64,000 bases of DNA from Flavobacterium pectinovorum (lineage in GTDB: Bacteria; Bacteroidota; Bacteroidia; Flavobacteriales; Flavobacteriaceae): the NCBI RefSeq assembly GCF_006438875.1, contig NZ_RCZH01000015.1, positions 1-64,000 of the forward strand, in the 5' to 3' direction. This document shows, piece after piece, positions 38,740 through 48,625 of this stretch. The notes under the pieces are model-generated. The model was not told the origin of the DNA and ran no database searches. It saw nothing but the letters and a program-made list of their open reading frames with translations. A program made the position numbers and the translations under genes. The first letter of the stretch is position 1. Every line of letters starts with the position of its first letter.

Positions 38740-40326
38740 TTATTTAGTATCCCACCAAAGTTTTGTTCCTCCGGTATCTGGACCTTTTAGTTTTACGATT
38801 CCGTCTGTAACAGCATCTTTGTTAGAAGAATATTCGTTTGTTGTATAAATAATTCTTTTCATAAGGCTTTTACCAACTCCGGGGTCGTTGTTATCTGTAT
38901 TTAAAACCGGATAAATTACTTTTGCATCACTTCGACGCAAATCTGCCCATGATTCCCAAGATTCAGGAAAAATCGCTAAGTATTTTTGAACCGCAATTTG
39001 TGTACGTTGATTAGCTATTGCAGGAGACCAAGCAACAGGCAATTTTACAGGAATATCTTGTAAATCCAAAGTTGGATAAACGGTTAAGATATTTGGTAAA
39101 GTTGGCAATGTATTTCCGGCAATATAAGCATTTATTGCAGCAGCATCTGTAACTCCCCATTGTGCTAACGAAGCTCTAATACCTGCTTCATACAGAGTCT
39201 GAGCAGTTCCGCCCATGTTCCATCCATTCAAAGCACCTTCTGCTCTGGTGAAATAGTTTTCAGAAGCCATAAATACTTCAATGTTTTTCGATTCACTTAG
39301 ATTTCCGGCAGAACCATTCCCCATGATATCATTGTTGAAAGCAGAGAATTTTGTAGTTCCAAATTGATCTTCTAAACCTCCAACAGGCTGACCTCTATAA
39401 ACACCGGTATCAATTTTAGCAAACCATTTTGCTAACCTTGGATCGTTATATCCAACCAAAATACTTTCCATAGAAGCTGTCATAGTATAACCCCAGCTGT
39501 TTACGATCATATTTAAATTGTTTGGCGTAATGTTACTTGCCTTAAAGAAAGCGCCTTGATCATTTGTTTGCATAACTCCCGCAGCAACAGCAGCTTCGGC
39601 TTGTATTTTTGCTTTTGCAGGATCAATATCAGAAATTCTTAACGCTAAACGCAATCTTAAACTGTTTCCGAAAACTCTCCAGTTTCCAACATTACCAGCA
39701 TATAAACGGTCGTTTGGCTGAAATGATGCTACTGTTGTTACAGCTGTACCTTTTAAAGTAGTATTTGCTTCGTCTAATAATTTAAAAAAGTCTCCATAAA
39801 TAAATTCTACACTATCGTAAGGAACTTTTTCTTTCTTATTTCCTGCTTCTGTGTACGGAATTGGACCGTAAGCATCAACCATTTGATTGTACATAAAGAC
39901 TTTCCAGATTTTAAGAATTGCCAAAGCCTCAGGATTTCCTTCAGATGCTTTGATAGCATTGTTTAGAGCCGGAACAGCAACGGTATAAAATCTTGTCCAT
40001 CCGCGTCCTTCGTAACCATTTACAAACGCATTTCTTTCTGTACCATATCCACAATTTAAGTATTGGATAAAAGTCGAAGATAAAATTCCTGTTGCAATAC
40101 CCCAAGTTCCCTGATCATCTACACCAGGCGATGAATAAGATCCATTGTGAATACCGGCATAAATCGCAGAAGCAAAAGAAGGTCCCGCAAGAGTTGGATC
40201 TAACTGATCTTCTGTAAGCGAATTAGGATCTGTGTTTATTTTATCAAAGTCGTCTGTACAACTTGACAAAACAGAAACCAGTGCTAGAGCAACTCCTAAT
40301 GTTTTTATTTTAAAAATATATTTCAT
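38740..40326 (-). CDS. SusD-like outer-membrane glycan-binding lipoprotein
   Basis: The protein has 528 residues; the signal peptide ends VSVLSSC, followed by TDDFDKINTDPNSLTEDQLD, the start of the SusD_2 branch (FDxxNxxPNxxT). Helical TPR framework with VFMYNQMVDAYGPIPYTEAG. It partners the SusC encoded 17 bp upstream and binds glycan or glycopeptide outside the cell. It differs in subfamily from the SusD at 28794. Confidence 0.88.
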   Translation of the reverse strand: MKYIFKIKTLGVALALVSVLSSCTDDFDKINTDPNSLTEDQLDPTLAGPSFASAIYAGIHNGSYSSPGVDDQGTWGIATGILSSTFIQYLNCGYGTERNAFVNGYEGRGWTRFYTVAVPALNNAIKASEGNPEALAILKIWKVFMYNQMVDAYGPIPYTEAGNKKEKVPYDSVEFIYGDFFKLLDEANTTLKGTAVTTVASFQPNDRLYAGNVGNWRVFGNSLRLRLALRISDIDPAKAKIQAEAAVAAGVMQTNDQGAFFKASNITPNNLNMIVNSWGYTMTASMESILVGYNDPRLAKWFAKIDTGVYRGQPVGGLEDQFGTTKFSAFNNDIMGNGSAGNLSESKNIEVFMASENYFTRAEGALNGWNMGGTAQTLYEAGIRASLAQWGVTDAAAINAYIAGNTLPTLPNILTVYPTLDLQDIPVKLPVAWSPAIANQRTQIAVQKYLAIFPESWESWADLRRSDAKVIYPVLNTDNNDPGVGKSLMKRIIYTTNEYSSNKDAVTDGIVKLKGPDTGGTKLWWDTK

Positions 40327-40343
40327 GATATCTCTTTTTTTAA

Positions 40344-43300
40344 TTAAAATCCAAATTTAACATTAACCCCATAATCTCTCGTTGAAGGAATGTTGAAAGA
40401 TTCAATACCTTGCAAGTTTCCTGTACCAGCGCCTGCTTCTGGATCAAAATATTTAGCTTTGTTCATGAAGAAGAATAAATTTCTTCCTACCAATGAAAAG
40501 TCAATACTTGTAAAACCTGAATTGTATAACATGCGTTTTGGTAAAGAATAACCAAAAACAAGTTCTCTTAATCTAATGTTTGTAGCATCATAAACAAAAG
40601 GTTCTGCAATAGGTGTTCTTTGCCCGATTGCTGTCCAGTATTGTTCTGCATTAATACTTACAGTGTTTTGAGTATAAGTTCCGCCTGCACCTGCTACAAC
40701 ACCATCAACAACGATTCCGCCATCTCTTCCTGCCAAAGTTATATCACTAACTCCTAAACCAGCTTCTCTTGCCTGAGTGTATGAAATAACTTCACCACCA
40801 ATTCTAAAATCAACAAGGAAACTTAAAGAGAAATCTTTGTATTTAAAGGTATTTTTCAAACCTGCAGTCCAATCCGGATTAAAGTTTCCGGCACGAACAT
40901 CAAAGCTATTTGTTGCCAATGGAATACCTGCACTGTTTACAATAATTTTTCCTTCAGGAGATCTTTGGAAACCTTTAATATATAAATCTCCATATTCACC
41001 ACCCTGAATTACTTTGCTTCTTACCAAACGTCCTTCACCAAGAACTAATTCTTCTCTTCCTCCATAAATAGATTTTACTTCAGATCTGTAAGTTGCAAAG
41101 TTAGCCGCTACATCCCAAGAAAAGAATTCTGTTTGAATTGGAGTTGCTGTAAGAACAACCTCGATACCTTTGTTTTGAATTTCTCCACCATTTACAACAG
41201 CTCTTGAAGTCGAAGAAGATTCTGGAGTATTGATGTAAAAAATCTGATCTTTTGTATTGGTTTGGAAATAAGTAACATCTAAACCTAAACGATTTTTAAG
41301 AAATCTAACTTCTCCACCAAATTCAACAGAACTTGACATCTCTGGTCTTAAATTAGGGTTTGCAGCTGTTGTTTGAGCATATAACATACCACCGTTACCA
41401 CCAATATAGGATAATCTTGAACTTGTTTGATAAGGATCTGTATCATTACCTACTTTTGCATATGAAGCTCTTAATTTAGCAAAGCTAATAACTTCCGGAA
41501 GACTAAACATATCCGAAAGTACTCCTGAAAGACCTACAGAAGGATAAAAGAAAGATCTGTTTGCTGCCGGTAATGTAGAAGACCAGTCATTTCTAGCTGT
41601 TAAATCAAGGAACAAATAATTTCTAAAGCCAATTTGTGAAAAACCGTAAACAGAATTAATTCGTTTTTCTGAAGCTGCAGAAATGGATTGAATCGTTGAT
41701 ACATTTGATAGCGCAAAAAAGTTTCTTTTGCTTAAAACTCCTCCTGAATTTAATGAAGAACTATTTTGCTGCAATGCATTTGCACCGGCATTGATACCTA
41801 CAGAGAAATCACCAAATTTTTCGTTATAAGAAAGTAAAGCATCTGTATTGAATTCGCTTACTGTTTCATAAGATTCGCTATAAGAACCAAGATTATTGTT
41901 AAAAGCCATTGTAGCATATCTATTTCTAACATTCTTGTTGGTCATTTGGTCTAAACCAGTTCTAACTTGTAAACTTATTGTTTTTGTAAAGTCATATTTA
42001 AGAGACGCAAGACCTATAAATCTGTTTCTTTTGTCTGTACGTGAATCATCGCGTAATGCAGACCAGTAAGGGTTTCCACCCGGAGAACCAGCTTCATCAA
42101 TAAAATAGTTTTGTTGCAATTGACCAGCTGCATCTGTATATTCAAAGTTTTTGTACTCGTTGAATTTAATACTACGAGGCAATAAATAAGCCGATGTACC
42201 AATAGATTCTTCTCCTGTTCTTAATAAATTATCAATATCCTGAATGATATAATTTGTTTTTACATCCAAAGATAATTTATCCGAAACTTTACTTGTCAAT
42301 CTTAAGTTAAGGTTGTGCCTGTCTAATTGATTTCCGCCAACAATACCTTCAGCTTTTGTATTAGTATAAGAAAAATAACCTTGTGCCTTTTCATTTCCTG
42401 CTGTAACAGTCAATGTATTGGCTAAATTATAACCTGTTTTATAGAAATCCATAACATTGTTTGGCTGCGGACTGTAATCTGTAGTTGCAGGTCCTGAATA
42501 GTTTGGATTACGAACAAGCTGCCATGCCGAAACTTGTCTTCCGTCTAATTTACCACCCCAGCTTGAAACCGAAGTTGGGTTGTAAGCTCCTTGCGTTCCC
42601 TGACCATATTCATTTTGAAAGTTGGTTAAATCATACGCTGTAGAAGCCATAAAATTAGAAGATAATGAAACCGACGTTTTTCCGGATTTACCTGATTTTG
42701 TAGTTATAACGATAACACCATTACTAGCTCTCGTTCCATAAAGTGCTGCTGCAGATGGTCCTTTAAGAACCGTCATCGACGCAATATCTTCAGGGTTGAT
42801 GTTCGAAATACCATCTGGCTGTGTAGTTCCTCCTGTATCAATATCAGGATTTCCGGTTGTTGTTCCGTTACTAATTGGCACACCATCTACCACATACATT
42901 GGCTGGTTGTTACCTGTTAGAGATCGATTCCCTCTTAATGTAATTCTCGACGAACTTCCTACTCCATTTGATGTTGTAGAGAAGTTAAGACCTGCAACTT
43001 TACCTGAAAGTGAGTTGGCAACGTTTAGTGATCTTGCTTCTGAAAGCTCACCTACCGAAATGTTCTGAGCAGAATACGTAATAGCTTTCTTTTCTCTTTT
43101 AATACCAAGAGCGGTAACTACTACTTCACCTAACTGTTGTGTCGCTGCACCTAATGCAACATCAACAGTAGTTTGGGTTCCTACGGCTACCTCTTTTGGC
43201 GCAGAGCTCACGTAAGTAAAAACCAAAACTGAAGATTGGTTTGGAACCACAATAATGTACTTTCCATCAAAATCTGATGATGCACTTGTTCTTGTTCCTT

Positions 43301-43439
43301 TAACAACAACATTTGCGCCAGGGATTGGAATTCCGCTCACTGCATCTGTTATCGTTCCTTTTACCGTTGTTTGTGCTTCCAGATTTTGAAATCCGAATAA
43401 GCACAAAACAAACAGTAATTTTAGTACGTCTTTAATCAT
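40344..43439 (-). CDS. SusC-like TonB-dependent receptor of the glycan locus
   Basis: Start chosen at 43439 (MIKDVLKLLFVLCLFGFQNLE, signal peptide); an open frame continues upstream to 43544 but that extension is not signal-like. About 1031 residues. A carboxypeptidase-regulatory-like domain (VKGTITDAVSGIPIPGANVV), the plug (SLSGKVAGLNFSTTSNGVGS, MYVVDGVPISNG, TVLKGPSAAALYGTRASNGV) and a beta barrel ending in Phe. It has no STN domain, so it does not signal through an anti-sigma factor, unlike the SusC at 30218. Imports oligosaccharides with the SusD partner. Confidence 0.9.
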   Translation of the reverse strand: MIKDVLKLLFVLCLFGFQNLEAQTTVKGTITDAVSGIPIPGANVVVKGTRTSASSDFDGKYIIVVPNQSSVLVFTYVSSAPKEVAVGTQTTVDVALGAATQQLGEVVVTALGIKREKKAITYSAQNISVGELSEARSLNVANSLSGKVAGLNFSTTSNGVGSSSRITLRGNRSLTGNNQPMYVVDGVPISNGTTTGNPDIDTGGTTQPDGISNINPEDIASMTVLKGPSAAALYGTRASNGVIVITTKSGKSGKTSVSLSSNFMASTAYDLTNFQNEYGQGTQGAYNPTSVSSWGGKLDGRQVSAWQLVRNPNYSGPATTDYSPQPNNVMDFYKTGYNLANTLTVTAGNEKAQGYFSYTNTKAEGIVGGNQLDRHNLNLRLTSKVSDKLSLDVKTNYIIQDIDNLLRTGEESIGTSAYLLPRSIKFNEYKNFEYTDAAGQLQQNYFIDEAGSPGGNPYWSALRDDSRTDKRNRFIGLASLKYDFTKTISLQVRTGLDQMTNKNVRNRYATMAFNNNLGSYSESYETVSEFNTDALLSYNEKFGDFSVGINAGANALQQNSSSLNSGGVLSKRNFFALSNVSTIQSISAASEKRINSVYGFSQIGFRNYLFLDLTARNDWSSTLPAANRSFFYPSVGLSGVLSDMFSLPEVISFAKLRASYAKVGNDTDPYQTSSRLSYIGGNGGMLYAQTTAANPNLRPEMSSSVEFGGEVRFLKNRLGLDVTYFQTNTKDQIFYINTPESSSTSRAVVNGGEIQNKGIEVVLTATPIQTEFFSWDVAANFATYRSEVKSIYGGREELVLGEGRLVRSKVIQGGEYGDLYIKGFQRSPEGKIIVNSAGIPLATNSFDVRAGNFNPDWTAGLKNTFKYKDFSLSFLVDFRIGGEVISYTQAREAGLGVSDITLAGRDGGIVVDGVVAGAGGTYTQNTVSINAEQYWTAIGQRTPIAEPFVYDATNIRLRELVFGYSLPKRMLYNSGFTSIDFSLVGRNLFFFMNKAKYFDPEAGAGTGNLQGIESFNIPSTRDYGVNVKFGF

Positions 43440-43700
43440 GTTTAGTTGTTTTTGAGTTAATAACATGTTAAACTTAAGCATACATTTTGTTAACAAAATA
43501 TAATTTCGACAAATGACAATTTTCAAAAGGTGTAGGGAATACATTTATCTTTTAACATTACGAAAACGTTATAAATAGTAATCTTTATCTTATTTATTCC
43601 TAAAACTCATTTCGAATTAATCGAAGCATTTTATCCTTTTTTCAATAGAATTATTCTATTAAATTCTTAAACGTTAAACATTTCACTCAATTCAACCAAA
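43440..43700 (-). promoter_or_regulatory. Candidate LacI operator region upstream of susC
   Basis: This 260-bp gap separates the GH3 gene from susC and should contain the susCD promoter. Two AACGTT-centred imperfect palindromes lie in it: AAAACGTTAT at 43563-43572 and TTAAACGTTAAA at 43667-43678. LacI-family operators commonly have a central CG in such symmetry. A TATATTTTG (minus strand, near 43499) resembles a -7 box but has one base too many. The assignment is inferred. Confidence 0.4.
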
Positions 43701-46361
43701 TTAGTTCAGAACTTTGAAATTTACTTTCAGTACATCAACTGAATTTCCTCCAACCATCACTTCAAAATCCCCAGGTTCTACAACTCTTTTCATTTCTCGG
43801 TTCCAAAGAGATAATTCGTCAGCTGTCAATTTAAATTCAACAGTTGCGGTTTCGCCTTTTTTGATATTTAATCTTTTAAATCCTTTTAAAGTTTTTTCCG
43901 GAGTCGTAACACTACTATATATATCGTGAACATATAATTGTACTACTTCATCGCCATCAACATTTCCTGTGTTTTTAACATCAACAGTAACTTTCAATTC
44001 GCCATCTGTTTTAATTTCTGCCGAATTAATTTTAAGATTTGAATATTCAAACTTCGTATAACTTAATCCGTAACCGAATGTATATAAAGGATGTTCGCTC
44101 TCTGCAACATATCTGTGAATCGCTGATGGTTTCTGGTTATAATATATAGGTAACTGCCCAACAGATTTTGGAACTGTAATTGGTAATCTTCCACCAGGGT
44201 TATAATCTCCAAATAAAACATCGGCTACAGCCTTTCCTCCTGACTCTCCAGGAAACCAGCCTTCAACAACTGCCGGAATATTTTCGCTGATCCAGTTTGT
44301 AGAAAGCGGACGACCGTTTAATAATACACAAACTACGGGAGTTCCTGTTTTTTGAATCGCTTCGATCAATTCCTGCTGCATTCCATGTAAGTCTAACGAC
44401 GCAACATCTCTGTTTTCTTCAACCAATTCGTTTGATTCCCCTAAAACTACAATCGCAACATCGGCTTTTTTAGCAATGTCGATCGCAGGCTGAAAGTTTA
44501 CTTTTTCTAAATTCCAACGCAAGTGCGCTCTGGCTCCCCAGCCGCCTTCCCACATTTCAATGCGGACTTTGTATTTTTTACCGGCTTCGATATTTTTTGG
44601 AGTTGTTACCATGCTTGTCGCACCTTTTGTCCAGTTGTCGATTACCAATTGATCATCAATCCACATTCTGATTCCGTCATCAGAACTTAATCCCAACCAA
44701 CCGTCAAATGATTTATCTGATTTTATATAACCTGTCCAGCGAATCGAAAAATCATCATCAGTAACGCCATCGCCCGGAGACCAAGGCCAATCGAACTCTA
44801 ATTGATTGTCGATACGGGTCAATGCCGGAGTTCCTTCTACTTTTCTATTATTAAAATATTCTCCTTTTAATCCGTTTTGAGATTCATCAGGAGTAAATAA
44901 ATATTTCGACGGAATAATTTGTCCTTTTACAATTAATGGAACCCCTTCTTCATAAAGTACATTGGCATTTTTACCTAAAACTTGCTGAACGCCTTCTAAA
45001 ACAGTTGTTCCTACTTTATTTTTAACCGCATATCCTCCTAATCTCGAAGCATTTGCATTTGGCCCAATCACAGCAATTGTTTTAATATCTTTTTTTAAGG
45101 GCAGAATATTGTTTTCATTTTTTAATAAAACAATAGATTTGTGTGCCGCTTCCAGAGCAACATCCTGATTTTCTTTGGTATGAAAACGCTCTTTAATCAG
45201 GTTTTTATCTGTGTATGGATTTTCAAATAATCCCAATAAAAATTTCAATCTTAAAACTCCTCCGGCAGCACGGTCAATTTGCTCCATTGTAAGTTTCTTT
45301 TCGTTTACCAATTCTATAATGCTGGTTTGCCAAAACTCATTTGTAAAATCATAAAACTGCATATCAACTCCCGCCGAAACAGCTTCTCTGATACTTTCTT
45401 TTGGAGAACTTGCTACATAATGTGTTACTTGCAAATATTTAATGGCACCTAAATCTGAAACTACAATTCCTTTAAAACCCCATTCTTTTCTTAAAACATC
45501 GGTTAATAACCAATGATTCGCTGCACAAGGAATTCCGTCTAGTTCAGAATACGCACACATGGTTCCCAATGCGCCGCCTTTTTTAAATGCTTTTTCAAAT
45601 GATGGTAAAAAATCCTGACGAACTGAACGTTCTCCAACTAAAACCGGAGAAGAGTTTGCTCCACCTTCCGGAATACCGTGAACTGCAAAGTGTTTTGGTT
45701 CAGCAATAATAGAACGGTCAGATCTTAAATCATCGCCTTGCATTCCTTTAATCATTGCCGTCCCCATTTCGCCAATTAAATATACATCTTCACCAAAAGT
45801 TTCTGCAACTCTGCCCCAACGTGGTTCGCGACCAACATCAAGATTTGGACCCAATCCAAAATGAACTCCGTGCGCTCTGGCTTCGGTACCAATTACGCCG
45901 CCAACTTTATGCATTAAATTTGTGTCCCAGGTTGCACCCAGACCAATATTCATTGGGAAAGCCGTACTTCCATCATCCAGATAACCGTGAAGCATCTCAC
46001 ACATAATCAAAGCAGGAATTCCCCACTTGTTCTTTTTAATTACTTCGCTTTGAAGATCATTAATCATTTTCGCTGAACGCGGATAAATATCATGAATCGC
46101 TCCAATGCCCAGATTTCCAATTTTAGCATCTGATTTAGATTTAGAAAAATCTTCTTTTTCTTTAAAAAACTCACCTTTGTACATGTCCATTTGGCGTACT
46201 TTTTCTTCAAGGGTCATTCGGCTTAACAAGTCTTTTACCCGATCTTCAACCGGTGTTTTTGGATCTTGATACGGGTATTTTTTTTGGGCGTAGGCATGGT
46301 TAAAAAAACCTACAGCCATTACACAAATAATGGCTGTTTTTTTGATTTTAAGTTGTAACAT
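43701..46361 (-). CDS. GH3 beta-glycosidase with inserted PA14 domain
   Basis: The protein has 886 residues, with a signal peptide ending AYA. The GH3 N-terminal barrel contains RWGRVAETFGEDVYL, PKHFAVHG and the nucleophile Asp303 in GIVVSDLGAI. The second GH3 domain (VALEAAHKSIVLLKNENNIL) is interrupted by a PA14 lectin-like domain (about 490-620: GLKGEYFNNRKVEG, WLGLSSDDGIRMWIDDQLVI) and resumes with VAIVVLGESNELVEENRDVA. A fibronectin-like C-terminal domain follows. Beta-glucosidase is the commonest activity, but the linkage and sugar cannot be read. Last gene of the GH29-GH92-GH3 run. Confidence 0.9.
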   Translation of the reverse strand: MLQLKIKKTAIICVMAVGFFNHAYAQKKYPYQDPKTPVEDRVKDLLSRMTLEEKVRQMDMYKGEFFKEKEDFSKSKSDAKIGNLGIGAIHDIYPRSAKMINDLQSEVIKKNKWGIPALIMCEMLHGYLDDGSTAFPMNIGLGATWDTNLMHKVGGVIGTEARAHGVHFGLGPNLDVGREPRWGRVAETFGEDVYLIGEMGTAMIKGMQGDDLRSDRSIIAEPKHFAVHGIPEGGANSSPVLVGERSVRQDFLPSFEKAFKKGGALGTMCAYSELDGIPCAANHWLLTDVLRKEWGFKGIVVSDLGAIKYLQVTHYVASSPKESIREAVSAGVDMQFYDFTNEFWQTSIIELVNEKKLTMEQIDRAAGGVLRLKFLLGLFENPYTDKNLIKERFHTKENQDVALEAAHKSIVLLKNENNILPLKKDIKTIAVIGPNANASRLGGYAVKNKVGTTVLEGVQQVLGKNANVLYEEGVPLIVKGQIIPSKYLFTPDESQNGLKGEYFNNRKVEGTPALTRIDNQLEFDWPWSPGDGVTDDDFSIRWTGYIKSDKSFDGWLGLSSDDGIRMWIDDQLVIDNWTKGATSMVTTPKNIEAGKKYKVRIEMWEGGWGARAHLRWNLEKVNFQPAIDIAKKADVAIVVLGESNELVEENRDVASLDLHGMQQELIEAIQKTGTPVVCVLLNGRPLSTNWISENIPAVVEGWFPGESGGKAVADVLFGDYNPGGRLPITVPKSVGQLPIYYNQKPSAIHRYVAESEHPLYTFGYGLSYTKFEYSNLKINSAEIKTDGELKVTVDVKNTGNVDGDEVVQLYVHDIYSSVTTPEKTLKGFKRLNIKKGETATVEFKLTADELSLWNREMKRVVEPGDFEVMVGGNSVDVLKVNFKVLN

Positions 46362-46374
46362 AATTGTGTTGTTT

Positions 46375-48621
46375 TTAATTTTGAATCACTTTCAGCTTTG
46401 TTCCATTCACAAAATCTTCATGCGAAATAAAAAAGCTATTAAGTGATTTTCCGTCTATCTCAATCGAATTGATTTTTCCGTCATTATTTTCTTGTCTTTC
46501 AATTACAATGCTTTCTTTTTTATAATATCTTGGATCTAGTTTGATTGTTATTCTATGAAACATTGGCGTTGTAATGGTGTAAATTGGATCTCCCGGCGAT
46601 ATTGGATAAATTCCCATCATCGAATAAACCAACCAGGCAGACATTGTTCCGGTATCATCATTTCCCGGTAACCCTTTCGGTTTGTTTTGGAAATATTCCT
46701 GTACCAGTTTTTTAACCATTTCCTGACTTTTCCATTCTTGTCCTTTTACATAATTGAATAAATACGGATAAGCAATATCCGGCTCGTTTGCCATATCAAA
46801 TTGTTTGAGATCAAAGACTTTTTGCAATTGCTCTGAGAAAACTTTATCGCCGCCCATTAATTTTATATATCCTCTCATATCGTGTGGCACCATAAAAGCA
46901 TATTGCCAGGCATTGCCTTCAATAAAACCAACATTCGCCTGAAAATTAGATCCTGCTTCGGGATCAAAAGGTTCATACCATTTTCCGTTAGCTGTTCTTG
47001 GTCGAAGTAATTTTAAATCTTTATCATATAATTTTTGGTAGGATAAGGAACGTTTAGCAAAACGCTTATAATCATCCTTTTCACCCAACGCTTTCGCTAA
47101 AAGTGAAATGGCATAATCCGAAGTATTATATTCTAATGTTGTAGAAACCGGACCAGAATAATTGGTCGATAAATATCCTTTTTCGATATATTCTTTAAGT
47201 CCCGGACGCAACGGATTATCTTCTGTTTTATCAGCACCTTTTAGCATGGCATAATAGGCTCTGTAAATATCAAAATCCTGAATTCCTTTTAAGCAAGCGT
47301 CAACTATTACGATACTTGCGGGATCTCCTACCATGGTAAATGTTTCAGTCGAATTTAATTCCCATTTTGGCAGCCAGCCATTTTCATCATACATTTCCAA
47401 CATGCTTTTTATCATATCAGATTGTTGTTTGGGATAAACCAAAGACGTTAACGGATGCATATTTCGATACGTATCCCACAACGAAAATACGGTATAACGT
47501 GTGCCATCGGTTTTACCAATTTTAGTTCTCTTAATTTCCGGATATTGTCCGTTAAAATCATTTAAAATATTTGGATGAATTAAAGTGTGATACAAAGCCG
47601 TATAAAAAATCGTTCTGTCATCATTTGAACCGCCTTCAACCATAATCTTCGAAAGTTCTTCATTCCATTCGTTATAGGTTTCTTTATAAACGTCATCAAA
47701 AGATTTCTTTCCGGTTTCTTTTTCTAAATTTTCACGGGCATTTTCGATACTTACGTACGAGATTCCAACTTTAACTTCTACTGTTTCCTGTTTCTCGAAT
47801 TTATACGTAAAATAACTTCCAATACTATCGCCAACAACCGTTTTAATGGTATTTTCCATCATTCTGGTTTTTCCATTATATCCCATCCATTGCGCTTCGG
47901 TACCATTGTATTTTGCCGTTTTTTTCCAAACACCAAATTTGTTTGCAGGCTTAGAAAATTTCGCTACAAAATAAACGGGATAAGCATCTTCCGGACTATT
48001 ATAACAAAATGAACCAACGCTTTTCATTCCTTCAATTTCTGTTGATGAAACGACTTTTATCATCGCTCCTTCTTCATTGGTTAATCCCAAACCAAGATTT
48101 AATAAAATATTCGATTGCCCTTTCGGGAAAGTGAATCTGCTTACGCCTACTCGCGTTGAAGCTGTAAATTCGCCTTTTACTTTATACTTGTCAATGTTTA
48201 CGCTATAAAAAGCTGCTTTAGCAATTTCATTCGAATAATTTGAACCGTATTTTAAATGATCGATTTCTACTTTTCCTGTTGTAGGCATTAGTAAAATAAC
48301 ACCCAGTTCAGGACAACCAACTCCACTTAAATTAACCTGACTAAATCCGGTTAAAAAATTATTTTCATTTACGTAAGGATTCGACAACCATTGGCTGTCT
48401 TTTTCCATTGGCGTATTTTTTACCCCAGCAACATTAAACGGGCTAATACTCGCCATTCCGCGTGGTGCGATTGGGCCGGGAAAAGTAGCTCCAAAATTAG
48501 ACGTACCAATAAACGGATTTACATAATCCACCGGACTCTGTTGTGCAAAAATGCTTATGCTAAAAAACAGCATGCAAAAAATACATGCTGTTTTGTGTGA
48601 TTTTTTTTTTATCGAAAACAT
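46375..48621 (-). CDS. GH92 exo-alpha-mannosidase with an Asp at the usual acid position
   Basis: Start chosen at 48621 (MFSIKKKSHKTACIFCMLFF, signal peptide), 4 bp after the GH29 stop; an ATG at 48645 would overlap GH29. GH92 features: DYVNPFIGTSNFGATFPGPI at the mature N-terminus, SLWDTYRNMHPL, and the late catalytic block GNDDTGTMSAW. GH92 enzymes are calcium-dependent inverting alpha-mannosidases. In the second GH92 of this window (62196) the same block reads GNEDCGQMSAW, with Glu as the general acid. Here that position (46657-46659) is Asp, which may change linkage preference. Probably acts in the periplasm or at the surface on mannose-rich glycan arms. Confidence 0.88.
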   Translation of the reverse strand: MFSIKKKSHKTACIFCMLFFSISIFAQQSPVDYVNPFIGTSNFGATFPGPIAPRGMASISPFNVAGVKNTPMEKDSQWLSNPYVNENNFLTGFSQVNLSGVGCPELGVILLMPTTGKVEIDHLKYGSNYSNEIAKAAFYSVNIDKYKVKGEFTASTRVGVSRFTFPKGQSNILLNLGLGLTNEEGAMIKVVSSTEIEGMKSVGSFCYNSPEDAYPVYFVAKFSKPANKFGVWKKTAKYNGTEAQWMGYNGKTRMMENTIKTVVGDSIGSYFTYKFEKQETVEVKVGISYVSIENARENLEKETGKKSFDDVYKETYNEWNEELSKIMVEGGSNDDRTIFYTALYHTLIHPNILNDFNGQYPEIKRTKIGKTDGTRYTVFSLWDTYRNMHPLTSLVYPKQQSDMIKSMLEMYDENGWLPKWELNSTETFTMVGDPASIVIVDACLKGIQDFDIYRAYYAMLKGADKTEDNPLRPGLKEYIEKGYLSTNYSGPVSTTLEYNTSDYAISLLAKALGEKDDYKRFAKRSLSYQKLYDKDLKLLRPRTANGKWYEPFDPEAGSNFQANVGFIEGNAWQYAFMVPHDMRGYIKLMGGDKVFSEQLQKVFDLKQFDMANEPDIAYPYLFNYVKGQEWKSQEMVKKLVQEYFQNKPKGLPGNDDTGTMSAWLVYSMMGIYPISPGDPIYTITTPMFHRITIKLDPRYYKKESIVIERQENNDGKINSIEIDGKSLNSFFISHEDFVNGTKLKVIQN

Positions 48622-48625
48622 ATTT

